From positions 62,001-126,000 of the forward strand of contig CALXOL010000002.1 of the NCBI GenBank assembly GCA_944390015.1: a DNA stretch of 64,000 nt, in the 5' to 3' direction. The DNA comes from an uncultured Spirochaetaceae bacterium. Lineage in GTDB: Bacteria > Spirochaetota > Spirochaetia > Sphaerochaetales > Sphaerochaetaceae. Below, piece after piece: positions 53,227 through 62,276 of the stretch. Numbering within the stretch: position 1 is the first letter of the stretch; every line of letters starts with the position of its first letter. Under the pieces are notes generated by a model. That model did no database searches. It was given only the letters and a program-made list of their open reading frames with translations, and had not been told where the DNA came from. The translations under genes were made by a program, and so were the position numbers.

Positions 53227-54804
53227 GTGAAAAGATTAATTGCAGTACTTTTACTTATCACAGTTACCATGGGACTTCTTATCGCAGGTGGCGCAAAAGA
53301 GAGTGAGCCTCTGGTCGATGAGAATGGGCTGACGACAATCACGTTCTGGTATAATCCTGCTATCGTAGAGGCCGGGCCTCCACCTAAGGACTGGTTCGTA
53401 TTTGATATCATAAGGGAGGAGCTTGGTATCAACCTTGAGCTTACGATGCTTCCTGCTGCGGCAAATGACAGGGATATGAGGATGCTTACGGCAGGGGCGG
53501 CTGACATGCTCCCGGATATGATGAGCCTCAGACGTCCTGTAATGGTCGAACTTCAGAAGCAGGGACTGCTGGCAGAAGTTGATGACATGTTCGCTCTTAT
53601 GCCGGAGAGAACGGAGAAGATGTACAGTGAGGATTCCATAAAATATGCAACTCTCGATGGCCATATCTATGGATTTGCACCTTCAACAGGGGATATCAAG
53701 AAGAATGAGGGTATTCTCATAAGAAAGGACTGGCTGGATAATCTCGGGCTTGATATTCCACACACTCTCGAAGAGTACATGGAGGTAATGAGGGCTTTCA
53801 CTTACGATGATCCCGATGGAAACGGCAAGGATGATACTTACGGCTATGGTGCGTTTATTGAAATAACAAGCTATGAGGAGGGACTTGGTCGTCGTCTCGA
53901 TCCGTTCTTCGGTGCATTCGGGTGTGCCGGTACTTGGGATCTTTCAAAGGATAACCCTGGCCTTAACATCTATAAACCTGAGTATTATGATGCCATGTGC
54001 TTCATAGTACAGATGTGCAAGGAGGGGGTAATCGATCCAAACTGGATAAGCCAGAAAAAGGATGACTTCAAGGCAGCATGGAAGAGTGGAAAATACGGAA
54101 TGATGAGAGAGCAGCATGCTTCTTATGCCGCTGAGTCCAACTATGCACCATTCGATGCTAACTTCCCAGACGGGGAGTGGATTGTAATCGATCCTCCTGT
54201 AGGGCCGGAAGGAAAATCCGCAGTTGGTGTTTACACGAATGTGAATGATGGTGTTATCGCCGTATCCCAGAGAGCTGCCGATGAGGGTAAGAAACCAATA
54301 ATCGCAAAACTTCTTGAATGGATGGCCGGTCCTGGATATTACATGATCGGATGGGGCGAGGAAGGTGTTAACTTCGTTCTCAATGATAGAGGTGTTCCCG
54401 TTACTGATGGCCTAGCAGATCCTTCTCTTGGTTTTACTCAGAGTGCGGTTCAGCCATTACTCCAGCTCAAGGGACTTGCATTCTACTGGGGAGAGGCTGA
54501 GCTTGAATCCAGATATCCATCCTACGTTACGAAAGTATCAGGAAAGCCAATGTCCGCTCTTACTACGCTCAGAGAAATGCAGGCATGTCCATGGATTAAG
54601 CAGGCAGGGGTTGATATCATGCCGCTTCCTTCCGGGGATTTGCAGCGCTATTACGAGCAGGGCTTAGCCGAATTCGTTTCTGGGAACAAGGAACTGAATG
54701 AAACAAGCTGGGCAGCTTTCATCAATCAGCTCGATAAACTCGGAGCAAGAGAGTGGGAAGCTGAAGGTGTAAAGACGGCAGAAAAGAACAATCTACTTTA
54801 CTAA
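53227..54804 (+). CDS. ABC-type extracellular solute-binding protein
   Basis: 525 residues from a GTG preceded by AGGAGG. The signal peptide is about 1-20, with cleavage before GGAKES and no lipobox Cys. It resembles the LipO/family 1 binding proteins: FWYNPAIVEAG near the N-terminus, TLEEYMEVMRAF and the acidic loop DDPDGNGKDDTYGYG, a calcium-binding-like site. It should deliver an oligosaccharide or peptide to an ABC permease, but no permease or ATPase gene is beside it. The peptidase and cysteine desulfidase downstream favour a peptide or amino-acid ligand, by context only. Confidence 0.8.
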   Translation: MKRLIAVLLLITVTMGLLIAGGAKESEPLVDENGLTTITFWYNPAIVEAGPPPKDWFVFDIIREELGINLELTMLPAAANDRDMRMLTAGAADMLPDMMSLRRPVMVELQKQGLLAEVDDMFALMPERTEKMYSEDSIKYATLDGHIYGFAPSTGDIKKNEGILIRKDWLDNLGLDIPHTLEEYMEVMRAFTYDDPDGNGKDDTYGYGAFIEITSYEEGLGRRLDPFFGAFGCAGTWDLSKDNPGLNIYKPEYYDAMCFIVQMCKEGVIDPNWISQKKDDFKAAWKSGKYGMMREQHASYAAESNYAPFDANFPDGEWIVIDPPVGPEGKSAVGVYTNVNDGVIAVSQRAADEGKKPIIAKLLEWMAGPGYYMIGWGEEGVNFVLNDRGVPVTDGLADPSLGFTQSAVQPLLQLKGLAFYWGEAELESRYPSYVTKVSGKPMSALTTLREMQACPWIKQAGVDIMPLPSGDLQRYYEQGLAEFVSGNKELNETSWAAFINQLDKLGAREWEAEGVKTAEKNNLLY

Positions 54805-54836
54805 TTAATGACGGAAGACCGTCCTTTGGAGGTTTT

Positions 54837-56138
54837 ATGGACAATGCTTTAGCCTGGTGGAGTGAGCACCTTGATGAATACATAGAGACACTTAAACATT
54901 ACGTGGCATATAAAAGCGTTGCCTCTCCTGGAAAGGACGGGCTTCCCTTCGGCAAAGAGAATCTTGAGATGCTCCGCTTCATGAACAGTGAGATGGAGAA
55001 GGTAGGGCTTAGTACACGCCTTATAAACGATGTCTTTGCGGAGGGGAAGATTAAAGGAACTGAGGGCCGGCATAGCATAGCTGTCGCATGCCATGGGGAT
55101 GTCGTTCCCGCACTCGGAGATTGGGATAGGGATCCTTTCGAGTTATATGAGAAAGAGGGGCATCTTGTAGGAAGAGGTACTACTGACAATAAAGGTGGAG
55201 CCATCGCAGTTCTTTTTGCTTTCAGATATCTATTGGAATCAGGCTGGAAGAGTAAAAATGATTTCCTGCTTAGAATAGGGTCTGCTGAGGAGATAGGGAT
55301 GAGCGATGTCGCCATGGCATTTAAGGATGAGAAGATGCCCGATCTCACTCTTGTTCCGGACTCAGGCTTTCCTGTCGCATATGGGGAGAAAGGCTCAATT
55401 AAGGCCGAGGTGAGACTTCCTTTCTCATCCGGCATAATCAGCTCAATAAGCGCAGGGGGAGGCGCTTCCGTAATAGATAAGGCATGTGCTGAGACTCTTG
55501 ATGGCATTGTTCATGCGACAGGCAAAGGCAGACATCCTGCAACCCCTGATGGAGGAGAGGATGCAGTATTGAACCTGATGAGGGAACTTAAGAGGCTTGG
55601 AATTGAGGATGAAGCGGTAGACGAATACATCTCGCTCTTTCCAGATTTCTACGGGACTGGGCTTGGCATTTCCCTCTCTGATGAAGAGTCCGGCGCTCTT
55701 ACTGCGGTTGTAACTGAGGTAAGAAGCGAAGATAAGACTATGGTGTGTACTCTTAGCATCAGGATTCCGATCTCTTTTTCGACATCCAGTGTGGCAGATA
55801 AGCTAAATAGGCATGGGAATATCAGGATTATATCTTCAAGTGAGGGATATAGAGTTGAGCCGGATTCTTTGATCTTGGGCTTAAATGATATTGCAAATGA
55901 GGTATACGGCACAGCAAAGCCTCCTTATGTAATGGCAGGTGGCACATATGCCCGTCTTATGCAGAAGGCAGTCGCATTCGGTATGGGCTCTCCTAATGGG
56001 AATGCGATTCCTCCGTTTCCTCCAGGGCAGGGCAGAGCGCATCAGAGAAACGAATCAGTTGAGATTGAGAGGATGAGAAAAGGCTTTCTGATTTACGTAA
56101 GGGCGTTAAGATATCTTGATGAGGAAATAGGACGATGA
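54837..56138 (+). CDS. M20-family metallopeptidase (dipeptidase-like)
   Basis: 433 residues. Metal and catalytic residues are in order: His86 and Asp88 in ACHGDVVP, Asp117 in GRGTTDNKGG, and Glu151/Glu152 in GSAEEIGMSD. The length and the GDWDRDPFE context match PepV/carnosinase-type dipeptidases or deacylases. It is cytoplasmic, with no signal peptide. GGAGG precedes the ATG, and a small hairpin GACGG-AAGA-CCGTC lies in the 32-nt gap. Its end overlaps the cysteine desulfidase gene by 4 bp, suggesting that a Cys-containing peptide is split and its cysteine consumed. Confidence 0.85.
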   Translation: MDNALAWWSEHLDEYIETLKHYVAYKSVASPGKDGLPFGKENLEMLRFMNSEMEKVGLSTRLINDVFAEGKIKGTEGRHSIAVACHGDVVPALGDWDRDPFELYEKEGHLVGRGTTDNKGGAIAVLFAFRYLLESGWKSKNDFLLRIGSAEEIGMSDVAMAFKDEKMPDLTLVPDSGFPVAYGEKGSIKAEVRLPFSSGIISSISAGGGASVIDKACAETLDGIVHATGKGRHPATPDGGEDAVLNLMRELKRLGIEDEAVDEYISLFPDFYGTGLGISLSDEESGALTAVVTEVRSEDKTMVCTLSIRIPISFSTSSVADKLNRHGNIRIISSSEGYRVEPDSLILGLNDIANEVYGTAKPPYVMAGGTYARLMQKAVAFGMGSPNGNAIPPFPPGQGRAHQRNESVEIERMRKGFLIYVRALRYLDEEIGR

Positions 56139-57415
56139 AGGATTTTTATGCATTTTACGACAGGATATTGAATGCGGAATTAAAGCCTGCGTTAGGCTGT
56201 ACAGAGCCTATTGCGATAGCATTTGCAGCAGCGAGTGCAAGAAGCTATCTTGATCACATGCCTGAGAGTATGAATGTAAGATGTAGCGGCAATATTATTA
56301 AGAATGTAAAAGGTGTTACAGTCCCTAATTCGTCTGGAATGAAAGGAATTGAGACCGCGGCTCTACTTGGAGCTGTTGGTGGAGATTCCAGCCTTGCTTT
56401 GGAAGTTCTTTCCACAGTCACTGATGACGATCGAAAGAGTGTGTCTGAGCTTTTGAAAAAAGGAATATGCACCGTTGAGCTTGCAGAGGGTGTTGCAGGT
56501 CTTTTTATCGAGGTTACTGCAATCTATGGCAAAGACAGTGTCTCCGTTACGATAGAAAATCATCATAATGAGATTTCAAGGGTTAGGAAGAATGGAGAGA
56601 TTCTGTTCTCTGCTAAGAAAGGCAACAAAGAGAATGGAGATGATGAGGAGTCTCTGAAGGCTTATCTCTCTGTGGATGGCATCATCGATTATGCGCTAAA
56701 TGCGCCTTTGAAGAATGTGCGTTCCTCTTTAAAGGCGCAATGGAAATATAATGAGCAGATCGCGGAAGAGGGACTTTCTTCGAGCTATGGAGCCTCGATA
56801 GGTCGGATGCTGCTTAAAAACTACGATAAAAGAGATGTGAGGATAAGGGCGAGGGCAAAGGCGGCAGCAGCCTCGGATGCACGCATGTCAGGTTGCCCAC
56901 TTCCTGTGGTTATAAATTCAGGAAGTGGTAATCAGGGGCTTACTGTCTCTCTTCCTGTAATAGAGTATGGACTTGATATGGGAAAAAGTGAGGATGAGAT
57001 ACTGAGGGCCCTGGCGCTTTCAAATCTCATTGCAATCCATCAGAAGAAGTACATCGGGCCGCTTTCTGCATATTGTGGTGCGGTTTCCGCCGCTGCTGGT
57101 GCATCTGCTGCGATAGCCTTCCTTCATACGCATGATGAGCGTGAGATATCGGATGCGATAACAAATACTCTCGCTTCCGTCGGGGGAATCGTATGCGATG
57201 GGGCAAAGGCATCCTGTGCTGCGAAAATCTCCTCCGCATTGGAGGCTGCAATCATGGGCTTTGAGCTTGCAGATGAACAGAAAAGCAGTTTCAAAGGTGG
57301 AGACGGCCTTGCAAAAGATGATATCGAGAATACCATTAAGACTTTTGGAAAGGTTGGAAAGGATGGTATGAGAGAGACGGATATAGAAATACTCCATCTC
57401 ATGCTTGATGCTTAA
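56135..57415 (+). CDS. L-cysteine desulfidase (CyuA/UPF0597 family)
   Basis: 426 residues. Family marks: Cys22 in PALGCTEPIAIA, SGNIIKNVKGVTVPNSSG, GNQGLTVSLPV, AYCGAVSAAAGASAA and IVCDGAKASCAAK. The conserved cysteines would hold the 4Fe-4S cluster. It breaks L-cysteine into pyruvate, ammonia and sulfide; related proteins act on serine. It is translationally coupled to the M20 peptidase (ATGA overlap). Together with cysK elsewhere in the window the cell can both make and destroy cysteine, which implies regulated use. The convergent GntR gene is the obvious candidate regulator. Confidence 0.87.
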   Translation: MKDFYAFYDRILNAELKPALGCTEPIAIAFAAASARSYLDHMPESMNVRCSGNIIKNVKGVTVPNSSGMKGIETAALLGAVGGDSSLALEVLSTVTDDDRKSVSELLKKGICTVELAEGVAGLFIEVTAIYGKDSVSVTIENHHNEISRVRKNGEILFSAKKGNKENGDDEESLKAYLSVDGIIDYALNAPLKNVRSSLKAQWKYNEQIAEEGLSSSYGASIGRMLLKNYDKRDVRIRARAKAAAASDARMSGCPLPVVINSGSGNQGLTVSLPVIEYGLDMGKSEDEILRALALSNLIAIHQKKYIGPLSAYCGAVSAAAGASAAIAFLHTHDEREISDAITNTLASVGGIVCDGAKASCAAKISSALEAAIMGFELADEQKSSFKGGDGLAKDDIENTIKTFGKVGKDGMRETDIEILHLMLDA

Positions 57416-58062
57416 CCTAGGAATGTCGTATCGAATGAGGCTATATCCTCTCTCAGCGTTCTTACGGCATTCTCCTTATCAGCGTTTGCAATGTACTCAA
57501 GCAGTGTCCTGTGTTTTGTACCTTGGCTTGGGAAACCTAGTTTCTGCCATTTATTGTACTGGTATTGGGCGTATGCTCTTTTCATTAATATCATGGAGCG
57601 TTTCAGAACAGATACGAGATAATCATTTCCATAACTTTCCATCAGTGCGATGTGAAAATGGCTGTTGCGGTCCCAGTGATGCTGGATATCGTCATTTTCC
57701 GTATGGTCCGAATCCAGTATCGTGCTAAGGTATTCGATGCGCTCCTTGCTCAGCCTATCAAAATAATGCTCTAAGGCACCACACTCCAGGATGATACGTG
57801 CATCTTTTGCATCTTTTACCTCTTTTTCCTTTATTCTGAGTACCTCATAGCCATAGCGGGGGATTGAACGTAGGATTCCTTCGTTACATAGCTCAATCAG
57901 CGCTTCCCTTATCGGAGATTTTGAAATCTGGTACTTCTCCGTCAGTTCCTTCTCCGTAAACGGTCTTTCAGGGACATATCTTCCTTCAAGGATATCATTA
58001 AGCATTGACCTGTATATCCTCATTTTTAGCGTTCCATCATTTGTTCCTGAAAAATCCTGCAT
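57412..58062 (-). CDS. GntR-family regulator with FCD domain
   Basis: 216 residues from the ATG at 58062, which is 5 nt after GGAGG; a GTG one codon upstream would be too close. The winged helix-turn-helix has PFTEKELTEKYQISKSPIREALIELCNEG (about residues 36-64). The FCD ligand domain carries the acidic and His residues typical of metal/ligand binding (DRNSHFH and KHRTLL). It should respond to an organic acid or amino acid. It overlaps the cysteine desulfidase gene by 4 bp tail to tail and could control that operon. Confidence 0.88.
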   Translation of the reverse strand: MQDFSGTNDGTLKMRIYRSMLNDILEGRYVPERPFTEKELTEKYQISKSPIREALIELCNEGILRSIPRYGYEVLRIKEKEVKDAKDARIILECGALEHYFDRLSKERIEYLSTILDSDHTENDDIQHHWDRNSHFHIALMESYGNDYLVSVLKRSMILMKRAYAQYQYNKWQKLGFPSQGTKHRTLLEYIANADKENAVRTLREDIASFDTTFLG

Positions 58063-58213
58063 CACATCCTCCGATATTGTTGTTATGCTGAAAGTATATC
58101 AGAAAGCACCTTTTTGTTCTTCTCTGAAATCTTACTTTCATGTTTTTTCATTCATATATTGTCATATCAATGGGCTTTCACGCATAATCCATATTGGGTA
58201 GTCAGGAGTGCCA

Positions 58214-58843
58214 ATGAGATTCACACTTACTTTAGTCAGACATGGGGAAAGTGAAGCGAATGTCCGTCACATGCTTTCAGGCTGGATGGATGTTGATTTA
58301 ACTGAGAATGGAAAGAAGGAACTTCGTGAGCTTAGACGCTCTGTTGAGTATCCTGAGAGTGAGGCCTATTTCTGTTCCCCTCTAAAAAGATGCAAGGACA
58401 CGTTTCGTATTCTGTTTCCAGATAAGTGCCCGACTATAAGTGATGAGTACAAGGAGATAAACTTCCGTACGCTGGAAGGGCTTATACTGCCGACAAAGGA
58501 AGAAATCTACACATACTTCTCCTCTTGGGTTGAAGATAAGCCCGTTAAGGATGAGGAGACGATAAGCGATGTAATGAAGCGGGGTAGCAAAGCCTTGCTG
58601 GACACTGTTGGAAAATGTGAGAAGGAAGGAAAGCATTCTGCCACGATAGTGACACACTCAGGAATAATGCGTTCTTCAGTAATAGCATTATTCAATCTGG
58701 ATAAGAAGGAATTCTTAGATATGTTTGTTCCAAACGGTCTTGGTTATGTGCTTACATTTGAAGATCTGCATCCTCTGTCATATGAGGTTTTGGACAAGAA
58801 TTATAATAGAAGTCATGACCTTTCCTGGCTCCTCGGCCGATAG
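58214..58843 (+). CDS. histidine phosphatase (phosphoglycerate mutase-like)
   Basis: 209 residues from the ATG at 58214, with AGGAG 5 nt upstream. The catalytic LVRHGESEAN is at the N-terminus, the second His is in VTHSGIMRS, and SPLKRCKDTF supplies the phosphate-pocket Arg. It removes phosphate from a small molecule (broad family: PGM, CobC, fructose-2,6-bisphosphatase). The short length and lack of extra domains prevent a substrate call. It is a single gene between GntR (divergent) and a broken ATPase (convergent). Confidence 0.88.
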   Translation: MRFTLTLVRHGESEANVRHMLSGWMDVDLTENGKKELRELRRSVEYPESEAYFCSPLKRCKDTFRILFPDKCPTISDEYKEINFRTLEGLILPTKEEIYTYFSSWVEDKPVKDEETISDVMKRGSKALLDTVGKCEKEGKHSATIVTHSGIMRSSVIALFNLDKKEFLDMFVPNGLGYVLTFEDLHPLSYEVLDKNYNRSHDLSWLLGR

Positions 58844-58845
58844 TC

Positions 58846-59082
58846 TTAAGCTTTTCTAGAGCTTACTTCTGCTGCATTTAAGGCTGGATAATGCACTTTT
58901 CTATCTTTCTTTGCTTCACTGCTTAAGGCAGAATATTCAAGATTTGTAAACTCGTATTCAGGGAAAATCTGCTTTGCCAGCGTGTATTTTCCTGCTTGCC
59001 TTGGCCCGAATATAGTCAAGACCTTATAGGTCTGGGAAAGGCGTTTTAAATCAGATGCTAATATTCGATCAATCATTTTCAT
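58846..59082 (-). pseudogene. truncated AAA ATPase (DUF4143-type) fragment
   Basis: 78 residues from the ATG at 59082. The head matches the N-terminus of the AAA/DUF4143 ATPase family: MIDRILASDLKRLSQTY, IFGPRQAGKYTLAKQIFP and FTNLEYSALS. Normal members have about 380-450 residues. Here the frame stops after the first strand-helix pairs, and Walker A has Tyr where Thr or Ser follows the lysine. It is almost surely a decayed remnant. An upstream extension to 59121 has no start signal. Confidence 0.7.
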
Positions 59083-59295
59083 ACTTAGAATCCTTAATCT
59101 TATTCTATATTTTTTATACATGTTTCAAATTGAACTTGAGATTTGTATGAAAATATGCAGAAAACATTACTTATATATGCTAATTAATTCTATTTTCTTA
59201 AGCCGTATTCACCTTATATCTTTTCAATCCTCTTGTTCAGGACCTCTCAAAAATAATATAAGAATAATAGACTATATCTCTATTAGGAGTTTTTT

Positions 59296-60276
59296 ATGGC
59301 TGATAACGTTAGACCGGAGTCTTTAAAGAGAATAGAGACGGAAGAAGCTGCGAAAGCTTTCATCTCTGAGCAGATTGAGAAGATTAAAGAGCAGGTGAAG
59401 GATGGAAAAGTTTTGCTAGCTCTCTCGGGTGGAGTTGATTCATCAGTAGTGGCAGCTCTTTTGATCAAAGCAATAGGTAAGAACCTTGTATGTGTCCATG
59501 TTAACCATGGTCTTTTAAGGAAAGGTGAGCCTGAGCAGGTTGTGAAGGTTTTCAAGCATGAGATGGATGCAAACCTCATCTATGTCGATGCTGTCGACCG
59601 TTTTCTTGATAAGCTTGCAGGAGTTGAAGAGCCGGAGAAGAAGAGGAAGATTATCGGTGCTGAGTTCATAAGGGTGTTTGAGGAAGAGGCCAGAAAGCTT
59701 GAAGGAATTGGGTTCCTTGCACAGGGAACAATCTATCCAGATATCTTGGAAAGCGACGGGGTAAAGGCTCATCACAACGTAGGAGGTCTTCCAGAGGATC
59801 TCAAGTTCGAGCTTGTTGAGCCTCTTAAGTTCCTCTATAAGGATGAGGTAAGGGCAGTAGGTAAGGCTCTTGGTCTTCCAGATAGCATGGTCTACCGTCA
59901 GCCGTTCCCCGGGCCTGGACTCGGAGTAAGATGCCTTGGCGCCATTACACGTGACCGTCTTGAATGCGTAAGAGAGTCTGACGCAATACTCAGGGAAGAG
60001 TTTGCTAACAATGGTCTGGAAGGTAAGGTTTGGCAGTATTTCACAGCTGTTCCAGACTTCAAGTCCGTTGGAGTAAAGGATGGAAAGAGATCCTTTGAGT
60101 ATCCTGTAATCATCAGAGCTGTAAATACAAAGGATGCGATGACTGCAACCGTTGCAGAGATTCCATTCTCACTCCTTTCCCACATTACAGACAGAATCCT
60201 GAAGGAAGTTAAAGGTGTTAACAGGGTGGTATTCGATATGACGCCGAAGCCCTGTGGTACGATTGAGTGGGAGTGA
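59296..60276 (+). CDS. guaA: GMP synthetase ATP-pyrophosphatase subunit (no glutaminase domain)
   Basis: 326 residues. The PP-loop SGGVDS is at 44-49 and the C-terminal dimerisation domain ends with CGTIEWE. QPFPGPGLGVRC and the nucleotide segment GLLRKGEPEQV are present. The roughly 190-residue N-terminal glutamine amidotransferase of normal GuaA is absent. The start MADNVRPESL with TAGGAG upstream shows that this is the natural beginning. It would convert XMP to GMP with free ammonia or with a separate glutaminase subunit, as in archaea. No such subunit is in the window. Confidence 0.92.
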   Translation: MADNVRPESLKRIETEEAAKAFISEQIEKIKEQVKDGKVLLALSGGVDSSVVAALLIKAIGKNLVCVHVNHGLLRKGEPEQVVKVFKHEMDANLIYVDAVDRFLDKLAGVEEPEKKRKIIGAEFIRVFEEEARKLEGIGFLAQGTIYPDILESDGVKAHHNVGGLPEDLKFELVEPLKFLYKDEVRAVGKALGLPDSMVYRQPFPGPGLGVRCLGAITRDRLECVRESDAILREEFANNGLEGKVWQYFTAVPDFKSVGVKDGKRSFEYPVIIRAVNTKDAMTATVAEIPFSLLSHITDRILKEVKGVNRVVFDMTPKPCGTIEWE

Positions 60277-60295
60277 TTCCAATTTGTCTATAATA

Positions 60296-60339
60296 AGAAA
60301 ATCGTTGTAATACAACGAGTTGTATTATGACGATTTTCT
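60296..60339. repeat. long near-perfect inverted repeat after guaA
   Basis: The two 21-nt arms (60296-60316 and 60319-60339) pair except for a central two-base mismatch. The right arm is followed by GTTTTATG. It may be a terminator for guaA, but the length is unusual and a MITE-like or REP-like element is possible. Confidence 0.6.
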
Positions 60340-60589
60340 GTTTTATGTCAGTTATCACTATTATTTGAGGTTTTTCCTGCCAAATTCCTACCAGCTGAAA
60401 ACCTTTAAAACTGGTATACGTATTATCTGTATTATCGTAATGGCAAAATAACTGTTTGACGGGCAATGAATAAATATAGCAAGAGTTTATTCATTAGGAT
60501 ATATAGCGAAGATTGTAAATAAGGTTGTCTTAAGTTATCTCCATCCTGATGAGAGCCTTGCAAAACTCAGAATGTTTTACTATGAGAAA

Positions 60590-60612
60590 TCTGCCAGTGA
60601 TTAGCTGGCAGA
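60590..60612 (-). terminator. hairpin downstream of the carboxylesterase gene
   Basis: TCTGCCAG / CTGGCAGA perfect 8-bp stem. On the minus strand only TTTCT follows, so termination would be weak. Confidence 0.4.
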
Positions 60613-60621
60613 ATCTATTGA

Positions 60622-62256
60622 TTAATTGCTTGTTAGAAGATTCATTAGCTCTGAATCATGATGATGGGCGAGCCGGATATTATTATCGAAGATCATAGTA
60701 GCACCACTTTCTGGCGTGTAAGTTTCCCATTCAGTCATACCCTCTACATTAGGATTGCCGGTACGGGCGAAGTTAATCCATGCCTGACTCATCTTATCTT
60801 CAAGTGCTTTTGCGTCATCTCCGCCTCCTGTTACCGTATCAGCTTTGTCTATGTTGCTGAATACAAACGGAATTTCTGACGTGTGATATGAAGTGAATAC
60901 TCCATTCATTACTGGAGATTCCCAACTGAACATATAAGCATAAACGGGTGCATTTCCTGTTGTCGCTTTTGCATTCATGATTTTCAGCATAGGAATCCTT
61001 ATTGTTGAAGAGTCTATAAAGAGGGCATCAGCTTTTGTCTTCTCAGGGTATGCTTCAAGGAATTCCTGAACAATTGCATCTGCTTTATCTCCATATTTCT
61101 CATGAAGTCTCCTGTCTGTCTCTTCTTCGCTCCATGTGCGCGGGGTATCGTTCTGATACCCGAAAGGATCTGCAGCCATATAGAAGGCTTCCCATTCTGT
61201 CAGGTTTGAACCGATAAGCATCCCATAGTCTTCAGCACCATCAGCAAAGCCGTCGTCATTCACAGGATTCTCAGGAAGGAAATCACCATCGATGACAGGT
61301 TCCCATGCAAGACCATACCCAGTTCCCAATGCTGCTGGAATCTGATACTCCTCTGCTGTTTGTACAAGTGCTTTGTCCGATGCAGCAACAAGTTCATCAT
61401 AAGGTACATTCTGAAGTTCTTCTGGATCATCTATCCCAAGGTTCTCAATCGTTAGCTCTGTAACACGCTGGGAAGGTTCCTTATCGGTGAAGATAACACC
61501 CATCGTCTCCGTTGCACCGCTTTCGATGATTCCTCTCTTGAAGCGACCTTTAGCATAAGGAGAGGACATAAGTGCAAGAATCTTCGCACCACCTCCGCTT
61601 TCTCCAAAGAGAGTGATGTTGTCAGGATCGCCACCGAAAACTTCAATGTTCCTGTGTATCCATTCAAGAGCATCGATGAGATCGACAATGCCGATATTCG
61701 CTGAATATCTGTACTCGTCTCCATATGCTGAGAGATCAAGATGTGCAAGTACATTCAGTCTGTGATTGACCGATACTACGACAACATCACCCTTTCTTGA
61801 GAGGTTCGCACCGTCATATACGGCAAGCTCCTGCGCAGAACCTGTCGAGAATCCACCGCCATGTAGCCAAACCATCACAGGGCGCTTTGCATCATCTGTC
61901 CCTGTTGTCCATATGTTTAGATTGAGAGGACTTTCGCTTGTCTCGAAAATCCTTCTTGGCTCTTCCCACGATAAGCCAACTCCGCCCGGAGTCTGTGGCT
62001 GTGGGGAAATCGGGCCATAAGAATTTGCAAAGAAGATGCCATCCCAAGGCTGGACTTCTTCTGCAGGCATGAATCTTTTCGTCACCTGGGCATATGGGAT
62101 TCCATGAAATGTGTATATACCATCTCTTATATATCCCTGAACAATACCTTTGTCCGTCTCTACGGTTGCAATGCCTGGCCCTGCTTCAACTACCGCAAAG
62201 GCGGAATATGAAAGAAGGAGCACTGCAAGGATTGCAATGATTTTCCTGATATTCAT
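60622..62256 (-). CDS. exported type-B carboxylesterase
   Basis: 544 residues with a signal peptide (about 1-21, AFA-VV). The alpha/beta-hydrolase features are oxyanion HGGG (132-135), nucleophile Ser220 in FGESGGG, an acidic residue in the GSNLTEWEAFY region, and the catalytic His in SYHTSEIPFVF. PVMVWLHGGG and EDCLYLN-like SPLNLNIW are also typical. It hydrolyses esters outside the cytoplasm, perhaps acylated plant or host compounds. AAGGAGG precedes the ATG. Two flavodoxin genes and an alpha/beta hydrolase follow the same direction upstream, so an exported-enzyme cluster is likely. Confidence 0.9.
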   Translation of the reverse strand: MNIRKIIAILAVLLLSYSAFAVVEAGPGIATVETDKGIVQGYIRDGIYTFHGIPYAQVTKRFMPAEEVQPWDGIFFANSYGPISPQPQTPGGVGLSWEEPRRIFETSESPLNLNIWTTGTDDAKRPVMVWLHGGGFSTGSAQELAVYDGANLSRKGDVVVVSVNHRLNVLAHLDLSAYGDEYRYSANIGIVDLIDALEWIHRNIEVFGGDPDNITLFGESGGGAKILALMSSPYAKGRFKRGIIESGATETMGVIFTDKEPSQRVTELTIENLGIDDPEELQNVPYDELVAASDKALVQTAEEYQIPAALGTGYGLAWEPVIDGDFLPENPVNDDGFADGAEDYGMLIGSNLTEWEAFYMAADPFGYQNDTPRTWSEEETDRRLHEKYGDKADAIVQEFLEAYPEKTKADALFIDSSTIRIPMLKIMNAKATTGNAPVYAYMFSWESPVMNGVFTSYHTSEIPFVFSNIDKADTVTGGGDDAKALEDKMSQAWINFARTGNPNVEGMTEWETYTPESGATMIFDNNIRLAHHHDSELMNLLTSN

Positions 62257-62276
62257 TTGCTTTTCCTCCTTAGCAA

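Larger units (their letters stand above)
60277..60621. other. intergenic region with hairpins and a coding-like fragment
   Basis: This 345-nt gap has no intact gene. It holds the long hairpin at 60296-60339 and a 44-codon stretch open at 60470-60604 (plus strand; reads ...VLSYLHPDESLAKLRMFYYE...) without any start codon, possibly the 3' relic of a lost gene. The hairpin at 60590-60612 lies at its end. The rest is AT-rich without recognised signals. Confidence 0.4.
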
